Assembly (NCBI GenBank): GCA_003116875.1
Contig: BCKT01000002.1
Coordinates: forward strand, 620,001 to 684,000
Direction of reading: 5' to 3'
Length of the DNA: 64,000 nucleotides
DNA from: Takashimella koratensis
Lineage: Eukaryota; Basidiomycota; Tremellomycetes; Trichosporonales; Tetragoniomycetaceae
Shown: piece after piece, positions 33,176 to 44,398 of the stretch
How positions within the stretch are numbered: position 1 is the stretch's first letter
Layout: every line of letters starts with the position of its first letter
The notes under the pieces: generated by a model
What the model saw: the letters and a program-made list of their open reading frames with translations, nothing else
Database searches by the model: none
Told to the model about the DNA's origin: nothing
Program-made: the position numbers and the translations under genes

Positions 33176-34741
33176 ATGGGCTGCACCCAGTCTACCGAAG
33201 ACCTCGAGGCCAAGGCCCGTGAGTAACAACTGCTGTCCATCACTTCCCCTTGCCCTACTCAAATAACCTCTCGCTGACCCCACAGGCAATGCCGAGATCG
33301 AGGAACAGCTTCGGCGTGATCGCCAGAACCTGCGCAATGAGATCAAGATGCTCTTGCTTGGTGCTGGTGAATCAGGAAAATCAACCGTTCTCAAGCAGAT
33401 GCGTTTGATCTACAACAAGTGCGTTTGGGTCTGTGAAAGTGATAGCGGACAGATATGGCAATTGACACCTTATCTGTACCTGACCACGTTACAGGCCATA
33501 CGACGAAGAAGAACGAGACAGCTACCGAGAGATTGTCTACTCCAACACCGTCCAATCGATGCGGTGAGTCCCGGCCCCTCTCTGCATACACTGTACTAAA
33601 CCTCATTCAGAGTCCTGCTCGAGGGTGTCGCTGGGATGGGCGTCGCCATCAACCCCGCCAACAAAGGCCGCTGGGACGTCATCCTCGCTGCCCCTGCACA
33701 GATCGAGGGCGACAGATTCCCTCCCTCTCTCTCGGACGCTGTCCAGGGTTTGTGGAGGGACGAAGGTGTCCAGCAAGCCTTTGCTCGTCGTAACGAGCTC
33801 CAGCTTAACGACTCTGCGCCATAGTGAGCACACCTCTTTACTCTCCCATACTCTTGTTTCTGAAGAAAGACGTGGCTGACAACCCAACTAGCTACTTTGA
33901 CGCTATCGTTCGCATCTCGTCGCCAGACTACATGCCCTCGGACCAAGATATCCTCCGCGCCCGTGTCAAAACGACCGGTATCACGTTAGTTCACCATGTC
34001 TTCGATCAGCAGTAGAGCTAACACATGTTCATACAGCGAGACCCACTTCAAGATCGGCGAGTTAACGTACAAGCTCTTCGATGTTGGTGGTCAGCGATCT
34101 GAGCGTCGCAAGTGGCTCAACATCTTTGACTCTGTCACTGCCCTTGTTTTCCTCATCGCCATCAGCGAATGTATGTCTCTCATCCACATCTCTCTCATCC
34201 TCTTGCTCACACAACGAGCAATCACTGATATTGCTATCTCCAGACGACCAAAAGCTGTACGAAGACGAGACCGTCAACCGTATGCAAGAAGCCATGACTC
34301 TTTTCGAGTCCGTCGCCAATTCTCGTTGGTTTATCAAGACCTCGATCATCCTCTTCCTCAACAAGATTGATCTCTTCCGTGCCAAACTCCCCATCTCACC
34401 GCTTTCCGATACTTTCCCTGAATACAAAGGTGGGAACAATTACGAAGCGGCTTGTGCGTTCTTGTTGGAGAAATTTGTAGGGCTCAACCAGAACCCGAGC
34501 AAGTCGATCTATGCGGTAAGTTTGGGAGTTTGGGATCAGAATGAGAAATGAAGTGGTGGGAGCTGAAGTTATGGGAAACAGCATTACACCGACGCGACAG
34601 ACACTCGGGCTCTGTCATTCGTCATTTCGGCGATCAACGACGTCATCATCCAGCGTGAGTATCGAGATCTTATTGTACACCAAAGGCGAATCACGTATCT
34701 GACAAGCTGCAGACAACCTCCGGGATGCTGGTCTGCTCTAA
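33176..34741 (+). CDS. Heterotrimeric G-protein alpha subunit
   Basis: Nine exons (33176-33218, 33286-33418, 33495-33563, 33611-33823, 33892-33984, 34037-34170, 34244-34515, 34582-34654, 34713-34741) give 352 residues. It starts MGCTQS, with Gly2 for myristoylation and Cys3 for palmitoylation. It has the P-loop GAGESGKST, switch [11 protein letters not shown] (arginine finger and Mg-binding Thr), switch [18 protein letters not shown], and the final helix ending NLRDAGLL. The guanine-contact TCAT loop reads TDAT here. The helical domain is intact. It couples receptors to cAMP or pheromone signalling. Which fungal class (Gpa1, 2 or 3) cannot be settled without alignment. Confidence 0.95.
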
Positions 34742-35424
34742 TGGCCATGACGTGCGGCTGAGGGCTGTTCCTCGCTTTCTCTGTTGATATTGACGACTTT
34801 CTCGATTGTGATTTTAATGACTGTACACGATGCGTCTTTGCATGCTGTCGTTCCGCTTCTCGCTTCTCGCCCTCCGTTTCACTTTGTTTCTTCTTCCCTC
34901 GCTCCCTCTCCCGGTTCACATGTTCTGTATCTTGTGCGCTTACCTCCTCTGCCATCGGCCCTTCCCGCCTTGCTTTGGTGGTCCATTCTGTTTCTACTTC
35001 CTTTGCAGCTTCCTTCGCCTTTTCCTTGCCCCTCCTTGTCCAGCTTTCAGCCTAGGTCGTTAACGATGCATAGACACGTGGGAGAGAAAGAGAGATTTCG
35101 AACTGAAAGCCGGAAAGAACCGAATGATAGATTGAATCCAGGGATCAAAAGAAAACGAGCAAATACTGAAGACGAGTCAGGCCGCCTGAAGAAGAGGTAG
35201 CAAGGACAGCCAGAGATGAGGTCGTACGTAGGGCTAGTAAACCAGTGGGAAAGTCGAGATTTTCTATGGGTAGGAGGAATCGTAAGACGACTATGTGAGG
35301 AGAAAAGTATACTAGAATATCTTCTGACGCGGGGGGGGGGGGGGGGGGGGGGGGGGGTTCAGCAGGGGACGTGCTATTCTTGCATGTTCGCTGCCGGTTC
35401 GTCATCACCCCTTGAGTCAGCCGA
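34742..35424. other. Convergent 3' interval between the G-alpha gene and RAS1
   Basis: About 680 bp holding both 3' UTRs. A T/C-rich stretch at 34850-35040 is probably the G-alpha trailer. The right part contains the poly-G tract listed separately. No gene was seen. Confidence 0.5.
35331..35357. repeat. Poly-G tract, 27 consecutive G
   Basis: Twenty-seven G residues lie 68 bp beyond the RAS1 stop codon, so a RAS1 3' UTR would contain a C27 tract. It is the third long G/C homopolymer in the window, with those at 2863 and 15714. Confidence 0.92.
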
Positions 35425-37304
35425 TTAGAGGACGACGCAGCCGCCACAGCAGCCCGAGTCGACCTGGTCGTCTCGTTTTTCAGCGGGTACACGACCGCCA
35501 GCGCCGCCGGGTGCCGACTTGGCGGGAGCCGCGATAGCCTGAGGCGGTCCAGATTCCTTCTGGTATCGCCTAATAGCACGGACAACGGCAATGAACGCCT
35601 CGTCAACGTTGACGCGCTGCTTGGCTGAGGTCTCGATACACTGCGCGCCGAATCGCTTGGCGAGGTCGCGGCCCTCTACAGGAGAAACATAGGTCAGCAA
35701 GAGCTTTAAATGTGCGCAAAGACAAATGCGATGCGGGGGAAGAAGACGAGCACAGCGGTGGTGGGTGTGAGAATGACATACCGTGGGGCTGGACCTGACG
35801 CTCGTATTCGAGATCGCACTTGTTGGCAACGACAACGACGGGGAAGTAGTCCTTGTCCTTGACCTGAGTGGTGGGAAAGGATAGCCAGAGCGAGGCGGCG
35901 AAGGGAAACCATATGATTGGCAAGAAGGGGTGGGGGAAGCGTCAGCATTGGTTCAATGGTCTTCGCTTGGCCATGGCAAGCCTGTACACTCCGAGACGTA
36001 CGCGGAGGATCTGCTGGTGGAACGTCGACACTTCCTCAAACGAGCTTCGCGATGTGATCGAATAAACGAGAAGGAACCCCTCGCCGGTACGCATGTACTG
36101 CTCCCTCATCGCGCCGTACTCCTCCTGACCCGCGGTGTCGAGCACATCGAGCAACGCGACTTCCTCGTCGATGATGCACTGCTTTCGGTACGAGTCCTCT
36201 GCGGTGATGTATGTGGTCAGCGATGGCCTATCACATATGCAGGCAAAGGAAGGCCGAGAGGTAGAGGGGGCAAAGAGGACAAGCGCTGGACAAGCAACTC
36301 ACCAATGGTTGGGTCGTACCTATTGGACACAAGTAAGGGGCAAAGGCGTCAGCACTGGCGCATGGATCATGTCTCCCGTCCCTGATCTAAACCTCGGGAG
36401 GTCTCTGCTTAAGTCTCTTTCCGTCCCTCTCTCTTTTTTAAAACGGAAAGAACTCGACGTACTCATCAACGAACTGCGAGGTGTCAGCGATTGCTCATTC
36501 CGCATGATATGGCGTTGAAGAGCGAGAACCGTGCGGGATGAAAATATGTTGTGGGGCCAGTGTGAGACTCACATGTGATTGAATGAACTGGATGGTCAAT
36601 GCAGACTTTCCAACACCTAGTTTGGGGAAAGGCTAGGTCAGCGAAAAGAAAAGGTCGGGACCTCTGATTGATGCTGGCTCGCTGCAGTGCTCCAAGCTGG
36701 ACAAGGCGGGAGATGAAGGTGGAAATGGAGATGGATCCAACTGGTCAGAGGCGAGAGCCAGTCTGCGCCCACCGCTACGCCCGCGTGCCCAGGTCTGTAA
36801 AGGACGGCTGAGGTGACATCCGGCGCACCAGCCCTCCCGCACTTCCGGTAGACGTCGACCAGATCATCCTCGCTCAGACGGGGACAGAGCTCCTATGCAG
36901 ACATAGGCAAGGCGCCGAACCTCAGCCTCCAGCTTCGGGCATACCAGGCTGCGACCTGTTTACCCCCAGCTATGACCTGGTATCCAGCTCTCCTCACGCG
37001 GCGACCTCATCAATCACACCTCGCCCTCCATCCAAACACCACACTGGAAGAGAGTAGAAGGAAGGCACGATCCGACGGGATTCTTAAAGATGTAATCCGA
37101 CACTCACCACCACCGCCAACGACGACGAGCTTGTACTCTCTCAGGAACTGGGCCTAGCGAGGAACAAAAAGGCTTGGTCAGCGATGGATGAGGAGGTGAA
37201 GGACACGGGTTGGTTGCCAGCAGCAACGGCAAGGTACAGAGTAGCCAGGAGCTAGCAAGCATGTTGGAGACTAGGTAGCTGAATCGCTTGCTCACCTTGG
37301 ACAT
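35425..37304 (-). CDS. RAS1: Ras small GTPase
   Basis: Eight exons (37304-37296, 37153-37108, 36616-36573, 36473-36463, 36319-36303, 36198-36002, 35863-35782, 35675-35425) sum to 657 nt, 218 residues. Motifs: G1 GGGGVGKSA, effector loop FVDEYDPTIEDSYRK, G3 [18 protein letters not shown], and the tail CCGGCVVL. The terminal CVVL box with Leu suggests geranylgeranylation or alternative prenylation. The two upstream cysteines are probable palmitoylation sites for the nearby ERF2. Exons 4 and 5 are only 11 and 17 nt and encode the effector loop Phe-Val-Asp-Glu-Tyr-Asp-Pro-Thr. Intron 2 is unusually long, 491 nt. The gene faces the G-alpha gene tail to tail. Confidence 0.96.
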
Positions 37305-38363
37305 GGCTGACTAGAGAAGGTAGGGAATGAAGAGTGAAGAAGGAGCAGCGAGTCACGAGTTTCTGAGGTAGTGGCGAGGATGAGCCTGTGTTTGGATACG
37401 CCCGAGGTGGTTGTTGTGGTGTTGACGACGAGGGATCGACTGAGTGAGGATGGATGAGCGACGAGGGGGAGGATTGAATGGTACTGTACTGTATGGTCGC
37501 TTGGATTGAATGGATATGGATCGTTGTCAGGCTGTATCATCCATTGGTCTTTCTCTCTCTCTCTTCCCTGCCCCTGCCCCTCCCCCTCCCGCCTCGTACC
37601 CTCCCGCTGTCTCAGCGCCCGTGCGTTTTAGTCCCAACCCCCGCGTTCCTAATCAAATCCTAATCCTTCGTCTGCCTTTGCTAATCCCCGCGGTGAACCC
37701 AATAGCATCCGTCTATTCGGGTGTCTGTCTCTGTCTCTGTCCGTTCCTCCCTCCTTTCCCTGTCCCTGTGCTTTTTCGTCTCTTTTCCTTTGAATCAGAA
37801 ACCCTGAGACTGTAATTACTGTACTGTCCCCAGCCCTACCCTAATCCCCATCCTAATCGCCGATAGTCTTATTACAGTGCGCTGCACACTCTCACCCCCG
37901 GACTACGCTCAGACCCTCGGTCATCCACTGTGGCGGACTCTCAAAGGACCCTGGCCCAACCCTCAAGCCCATCACGCAACAATCACCAATCCGAACAAAC
38001 CTGCTACCACCACCCACGTCAGTTTGCGCGATTCCGTCTCGTCAGTAACGCAAGCGATCGGCGCTACTCCTTTCGTCCCATTGGGAGCACGCGGAACACT
38101 CTAGCGCAGTCGTGTGAGAGCCGCAGGTACAATACGTACCCTTCGATCCCAGGTGCTTGGAATCATCTAGAGTGTCAGATTATTGCAGTGGTGGGCGAAA
38201 GGCTCGGAGTGAAAGACAGGCTGCGACTTCCGAATTTTCAGGAGATGGGAGACAATATGCAATGTTCACTAGGGATAGGCATAGACCATATCGTCCGTAG
38301 CTTCACCTGAATCTTTCATCCCGCTCAACCAGCTCTAGCCTATGCAGGTACTCATTCTAAGCT
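37305..38363. other. Intergenic: RAS1 promoter and 3' flank of the hydrolase
   Basis: About 1.06 kb. C/T-rich runs (CTCTCTCTTCCCTGCCCC, TCTGTCTCTGTCTCTG) at 37550-37740 lie 250-450 bp upstream of the RAS1 start. No supported gene. Confidence 0.45.
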
Positions 38364-41300
38364 TCACTCTCTGTCCATCCACGACATCTTATCACTCCAA
38401 CCCCATTCTGCATCCCAGAAACCCGCACCAACCAGTCCACCCGCAGCCTGCCACTTGCACCGAGCCGACACGACCGCCCAGTCCGGTACCTGTGTCGCAC
38501 CCATCGTCGGGGGACATTGGTCAATGTCAGCTCTGTTGAAGCGACATCTTTAATGGTACACATAACTCACGGGGACCCCAGTGCGGATCGGGAAGAGACG
38601 CGCGGCGAGCTCTAACCCCTCCGCGTCGTTACCCGCGATCAACATGGCGAGGGATTTGCGGTCTGTCGGGTGTGGATGGAGCGTGATGATCCCTGCAGAA
38701 CGTCAATACTGCTGCACGGCGTGGGCGACCTGCCGATGCTCGCAGCTTCACCACTCACCCGTTCCCTTCTCATAAACCACCGCCCCATTTACAGTGAACA
38801 ACCCTTTTGTCGGAAACCCCAGTGGCACCTTCGTCTTCGCTACCAACCAGCCTGCGAACCTATTCTCCTCCGGTCTTCCAAAGACCACCACATTACTCCC
38901 ACCCATTCCGCCATCAGCGACCGCACGCAGGGCCTCGGACTCGTCCAGAATGACGGCGTCCGTCCGGTGATATGTATACAGATCGTGAGCGATACGACGG
39001 GCGAGAGAGAGCAGGTGCAGGTTGGTATGTGGGGCCACGAGGTGGAGAGGAGATGAGGTGGAGAGGATACGGATGAGGGGACCGTAGGCGCGTGCAGCGT
39101 GGATCGGGGCAGGCTAAGTGATCAAGACGCACCGCGAATGGTCAAGGAGCATTTGTCAGTCTATGCTCTCGAGTGATCGACCGCTGCAATACCCGCTAGT
39201 GAACTCACTTTAAACCTCCCGTTTACATTGTACAGGCTCTGTACAGGCTCGCCGCTCGTCGTCACCTCTATCCGACGGATATTCATCCCGTGCAGGTCGA
39301 GGCCACCACCATTCCGCCCGTCTCTCCACTGCCGCGCATTGACGTCGAGCCTTGCGAGGCTATGAAGCTACCGTTAGCCCAACCTCTCTGCCCAGGCCAT
39401 GCATCCCAGACTCGAACCATAACTCAGACTCAGACCGGGACTCACCGACCGGGCACGGCAAGTTCTGCGATCCTGATTCCCGCTTTACCCCCACTCTCAT
39501 CCGGGTTCGCAGTAGCCAATGTGAAACCTGCTTTCCTTACTTCATCCACCGACTTCTTCGTCCTAGGCAAAGTCGCAAGCCACTGAGTTACTTGAGGTTC
39601 TCGGAACACTTCGTCCCACCAGTGATCCCTTCCTGCGACTTCGACATAGGTCACATCTGACCCTGTCCAGCCAGCCACACCGACGGTGGATTCTCCATCC
39701 ACACCGACTGCAGAGCCGGATGGCGCATCGTGTGTCCAGTTAGCAATGAGTGCGGTATGGGCCCGACCATGTCGAGGAGGTACGTTCCCGTCCACTGCTC
39801 CGTGAATGGCAAGGACACGCAAATGCGCGAGATTGGAAGCGTACAGGTCGTTGTTGTATGCTGTGAGCGAGGAGCTCAGGATACCCATGAGGGCGGGATC
39901 GGCGAAATGATTCGATATTTGCTCGATGTATGGAACATAGTGTTGGATTTTCAACCACCCAGACGCGGCGATGACTCCCACGATGCGATCCGGATACCTA
40001 GCGGCGAGGTACCAAGCCCCCTGCCCCCCGTTCGAGTGACCAATGACCAAAGTCTCCTCTGACGCCTCTTCCACCTTCCCTGTTTCTGTAACTCTTAACC
40101 GCTCCGCAACCCAGCCTACCGTCTCCCTCGCTGCCCAGGCGTCCGCCATACTCGCGCCATGCCAGTCCTCACCCCACTCTGTCCTTCCGGTAGGTAACAC
40201 CGCCCACCCATTCCCCTCACCCCCACTTCCCCTTGTGCTGGGGAAAGTCGGGATCGCGTCCGCCCAGAAGGGCATGTCGATGTCGACGCCCGCTCCATGT
40301 AGCGCGAGAATCACAGGCGGGAGTAAGTGCCCGTTGTGGTGAGTTGGCAACGAGGAGGAAGGTAAGATAGGAGCAAGGACGACGGCGTGTGAGACGCAAG
40401 CTGGGGGGAGGGATGACCTCTCTGCCTCGGGAGAGAGGGGGGGTGACGCAAATGTGACTCGGAACGAGCACCGCCCACTTCTTCCTTCGTCAGAGACAAG
40501 TGTCTTGTTCTCGATACGTCGGGTGAGGATCGCGACTTCACTTCGGCCGCCTATAATGAGGAGCATTTTGATTTGAACGTGGTCTATTCGGACGACGGGG
40601 AGGGTCTGCCTAATCCGTACTGGGACAGACCTCGTTTGTCCCGCGGAGATTTTTGTTCGCCTCCCTTTGACCAACGCGAGACCAGGAGCTAGTTCCGCTT
40701 CAACCACTTGGACCGTGACGTCGTCAAGGCCCGCGCGGAGAGCGAACGATACCCATTCGCCCATGATCCATCCCTCGACGAGGTGAGGAACCACGTCCAG
40801 CCCTGGGACACCAAAGATCGCTCGCGGCTTGCCAGAACCAGAGAGCTCGTGGTCGACCTGCACATCGACTCGGAGTCGGACGACAGGAGGCCGTCCTATA
40901 CCCGGGTCTCCAAACATCCTGATCTCGTATGCCGCGCGAACTAGGAGGACGTACTCCCCGGGCTCGACATCGATACTTCGAGCAAAGTTGGACACCGATT
41001 TGGATCCTGGGATCGCCTCGCATGCGGATACTCCGCGCTGTCCCGTTCCCGAATCGGCAAAGGCATACACGTCGCCAGTGTACCATTGAAGAGGGACGGA
41101 CTCGATGGTCTCGGGAGGCGAAACAGGGACCAAGGCATACTCGATCCCCTGGACGACGTCGATCCGAAGCCGAGTAGTCGAGTGGCTTGGATTAGGCGAG
41201 ACGCTGAGGGTTGTACGTAGGAGTGATTGAAAGTGGAGTGCTGCCCAACCATGGTCAGACCGAAGCTGGTCCCATCTGTGAATGTTAGCTCATCCCGCTG

Positions 41301-41761
41301 GGACATTCCAATAGCCTTCACGACGTAGCTCACCGGATATCGGGGTAAACAACCTCGACCCAGCCCCCATCATCTGCCTCAAAAACACCCCACCCTACTC
41401 TCCCTCCATCTCCCAACTCGCTTGGCCACACTTCTCCGGGCATGAATGGCCGCCTGGCAAATTCCACGTCCGGGTCAGGATCACCGCCTGTGTTCGAGGG
41501 GCTGTCTGGGTCTCTCGGGAACGCAGAGAGTGGGGATCCCATCAGTGGGTGTTCACGCATCCCACTTGAGGAATGAGGGGGTTTGTCAGTATGCGAAGAA
41601 GAAGGGAGCACATTTCAGGTTGAGAAGGGGAGATAGCAGGGCATACCTTGGGAACGGTCCGATAGCCTAGGAAGAATAGGCGTCAGCGCAATTGTCCGGG
41701 ACGACTGATGAGCAGACCCGGGACTCACCTCCCATCGCTTTCCGAGTGATACCGTGCTCAT
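38364..41761 (-). CDS. Large alpha/beta-hydrolase (prolyl-oligopeptidase/esterase-like)
   Basis: About eight exons, roughly 950 residues. It starts MSTVSLGKRWE (41761), then a 20-nt exon (41666-41647), an exon ending VVYPDIR, and one long exon of about 1.8 kb. The N-terminal third is beta-rich and may be a sandwich or propeller-like domain. The hydrolase core has an oxyanion-type segment ILALHGAGVDIDMPFW, the nucleophile elbow VIGHSNGGQGAWYLAARYPD, and His in VAGRDHWWDEVF. The C-terminal part (LFPIRTGVP, VPDWAVVSARCKWQAAG, AEWGWSDKMSW) forms a further domain. The stop is at 38364-38366. The substrate is unknown; similar fungal proteins are annotated as S9-like peptidases or esterases. No signal peptide is evident, so it is probably intracellular. 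Confidence 0.8.
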
Positions 41762-42004
41762 CGTCGACTATTCAACGTCTGATCAAGGCTCGATGAGTAA
41801 TAATCAGATGTCAAACAGGCCATGTGGTGAGTCAATGCGTGTGTCCCGTCCCAGTCCGGTGTCGCTTAAGCCCGATTAGATTGCGAATCAGTCACGTGGT
41901 CGTCGTCGGAACTGAAGACTGGTTTTTCTGCGTCTCCTCTGGATCTTCAAACCGCTTCATCGCCCAACGCCCAAAGCCCCCTCCCCAGCCCCAGGCCAAC
42001 GTCC

Positions 42005-42748
42005 ATGCGGGTGTCCCACGACTCGGACCCGCCGCTCGGTTGGCCCCCTTCCGTCAACTACTTGACCCGGCCCCGGCTTTCGACCTCTTTCCCACCCCTG
42101 CTGGTCCCTTTCCTCCTCTCCCGACCCACTTCCTCCTCCTCCTCCTCCTCCTCCTCCTCCTCCTCCTCCTCCTCCTCCTCCCGTCCAATCACCCACCCGC
42201 CCGCTGTACAGATCAAGAAAGTATCCACGCCTTCGCATCCCGCTTTCGGGCAGAACGGGCTCTTCGCGAAGAAGAAGATAGGAGGAGGAGAGTTGGTCGT
42301 ACCCTATCTTGGGATTATACATGCTTCGTTCGTACCTGCGACCCCTGAACCTGATTCTACGACCGATGGGGACTTGTCTACTACAACAACAACAACAACA
42401 TCTACAACTGAAGCGACGATCGCAGCTCTCGTAGGGGGGAAAGACGAACACGCCGATAGCGACTACGATCTCTCTCTCCTGCGCCTCTCGGCTTCCCATC
42501 CCTCCAACCCATTCCCAGGCATACACATCTCGATCGGCGTCGACGCTGCGAAAGCCGGTAACGCTGGCCGATTCGTGAACGACTACCGCGGGATCGGGGC
42601 GGCTCCGAATGCCGAGTTCAGGGTGGGGAGGGGAGAAGGAGGCGAGTTGAGGATGGAAGTTTGGAGTTTGAAGGGTGGGATTAATAAAGGCGACGAGGTG
42701 CTCGTGAGCTACGGAAAGGGTTGGTGGGGTGCGCGCAAGGGCGAATAG
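42005..42748 (+). CDS. SET-domain protein
   Basis: Intronless 247-codon frame from ATG 42005. After a Ser-run N-terminus, the SET-like core reads HPAFGQNGLFAKKKIGGGEL, VVPYLGIIH, then GNAGRFVNDYRGI with the NH-like Asn/Asp-Tyr signature, NAEFRVG, and ends INKGDEVLVSYGKGWW. This matches the N- and C-terminal halves of SET lysine methyltransferases with an acidic/Thr-rich insertion between. No pre-SET or post-SET zinc-binding cysteines are present. The target is unknown, histone or non-histone. It is convergent with the gene at 42835-44185. Confidence 0.75.
   Translation: MRVSHDSDPPLGWPPSVNYLTRPRLSTSFPPLLVPFLLSRPTSSSSSSSSSSSSSSSSSRPITHPPAVQIKKVSTPSHPAFGQNGLFAKKKIGGGELVVPYLGIIHASFVPATPEPDSTTDGDLSTTTTTTTSTTEATIAALVGGKDEHADSDYDLSLLRLSASHPSNPFPGIHISIGVDAAKAGNAGRFVNDYRGIGAAPNAEFRVGRGEGGELRMEVWSLKGGINKGDEVLVSYGKGWWGARKGE
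42131..42181 (+). repeat. (TCC)17 coding microsatellite, poly-Ser
   Basis: An uninterrupted TCC repeat encodes a run of about 18 Ser in the N-terminal region of the SET-domain protein. Length changes would be in-frame. Confidence 0.9.
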
Positions 42749-42834
42749 TGGTGGAGTAGGCTGGTTGTATACAATGGAAAGTGTACACAAACATTTCGAT
42801 ACGATAATCACAGCAGTCATAGCAGTTGCAGCGG

Positions 42835-44185
42835 CTACGACCATTCCCAACGCCAGCCGCGCTGCTCGTCTCGCGTCCCATCAGGTCGAGTGGGCGACGC
42901 AAATTCGGACCCACCGCAGGGGACTCGGTTCATGGCAAAGGTCTCTTTACCAACTCGCAGGGTGTGCGTGTGGGCTGGGCGCGGGTCGATACCATCCTCT
43001 TGGGACTCGGGGGCTATCGCATTCGGCATTAGTCCAGACCATTCAGCCAAGTCCTCTCTTGCCAATCTAGACACCCTCAACTCACCACGCTCAACGAAAC
43101 ATACGCTCTCGTCGCCCAAGATCCACCTCAGTCCATGCTGGATCTGTACCCGCCGCTCTCGAGCTGCTTTGGCGACGGTTTCGGAGTCAGGATGGACGAC
43201 TGGGAGGGAATCGTCTGCCCCTAGGCTGGGCTCTAGTATCATAAGCTCGGCTTTGGTGGACCTGAAAAGAGGGAAGGTGTTGTGAGATCTTGTAGTATCT
43301 TGCGTTTGATTGAGAAATGTAGATGTTGGCAGAGAATTGAAACCTACCTCTGGGAGGACGAGTGGTGCACGGCTGACCGAGCTGCAGAGACGATATCGAG
43401 ATAGTCGGAGATGCACACGCTGTGCCAAGTCAGTAATGCGCTCTAATCAGCCTTCACGCACTCTTTTCGAACCTCGCGGCCGGTAGGGGGAGGTACCCCC
43501 GGCTCAGCGTTCTCGTCCACCTCCACATCGTGCAAGAGCATCTGGGCGACGTCGTGTAGGATGATCATGGTGGGAGGTTGGGCGAGGTGAATGCTCGGGT
43601 ACGAAGGGTTGTCGGAAGTGGATAGGAGGGTGAGGAGAAGGCGGACGTGCTTGATTGACGGGCAGTACCTAGGCGAGCGCAGGGGTCAGCCATAACCCGT
43701 TAAGCTGAGCAGATCTCCTCGTCCCTTCCAGTCTAAATGCTTCATTCCCATGCTTACCTGATATCGATCCTCGCAAGTCGGTTGAGTACATCGTACCTCC
43801 CTCCATTCTCTCTCAACCAATCCTCGTCGTCCTCCTCTAAAGCAGCGTGCACCCCACCTCTGCTCCCAGTAACCACCAACACACGTTCAGTGCCTTGCTC
43901 AATCTTCCTTCCCGCTCCTCCTGCATCCACTGCTATTCTTGGCGACAGCTTGTGCGTTGCCGCATCCGCAGACGCAGTCGAGGGGTTGCCGCGCTCGAGC
44001 GAAGGGGCAAACTCGGTCAAGTCGGATAGGTGGAGGTGAGCGACCGCGAGGTGGATCGGCGCAGTGGGCGGGAGGGGACCGAGGACGGCAAGCGCAGAAG
44101 AGACGGCCGCGGCCGCGGTGGGGCTGGGGAGGGGAGGACGAGAAGATGAGGACGGAGGGAGGAGAGTGTCGAGTGCGACGACCAT
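42835..44185 (-). CDS. RecA-fold-like protein without Walker A, possibly a Rad51-paralogue/SWSAP1-type factor
   Basis: Four exons (44185-43758, 43668-43462, 43419-43348, 43261-42835) give 377 residues. Visible signals are a strand VLVVTGSRGGV, a segment NRLARIDIRYCPSIKHVRLLLTLL cut by an intron, and a hydrophobic Walker-B-like strand (PPTMIILHDVAQMLL) followed by DVCISDYLDIVSAARSAVHH. This strand-helix order resembles Rad51 paralogues and Swim-associated proteins (SWSAP1, fission-yeast Rdl1, Psy3) that lack a P-loop. No GxxxxGK[ST] motif is present. The C-terminal region (LRWILGDESVCFVERGELRV) could be the last strands. Function in recombination is inference. The upstream codons are open but non-ATG, so ATG 44185 is used. 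Confidence 0.62.
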
Positions 44186-44398
44186 GAGGCCGGATGTTGG
44201 TAGAGTGGAAAGAGAGACAAGACCTGTCGGCAACTATTTCCCAGCTTGGGGCGATTTCCACATTATGGCGTCTTCGGTAGCTGGCCTCGGCTCGGATCCA
44301 TACTAAAACTCCGGCCTGAGCCATCTTTCTCTTCTTCCCCTCTTCTTCCCCTCTTCCTCTCCCTCATTCACCACTCAACCCCATCCACACCTCACATC

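Noticed and set aside
44186..44233. N-terminal extension of the RecA-like protein (PTGLVSLSTL...)
   Set aside because: It would need a TTG start; ATG 44185 is in frame and adequate.
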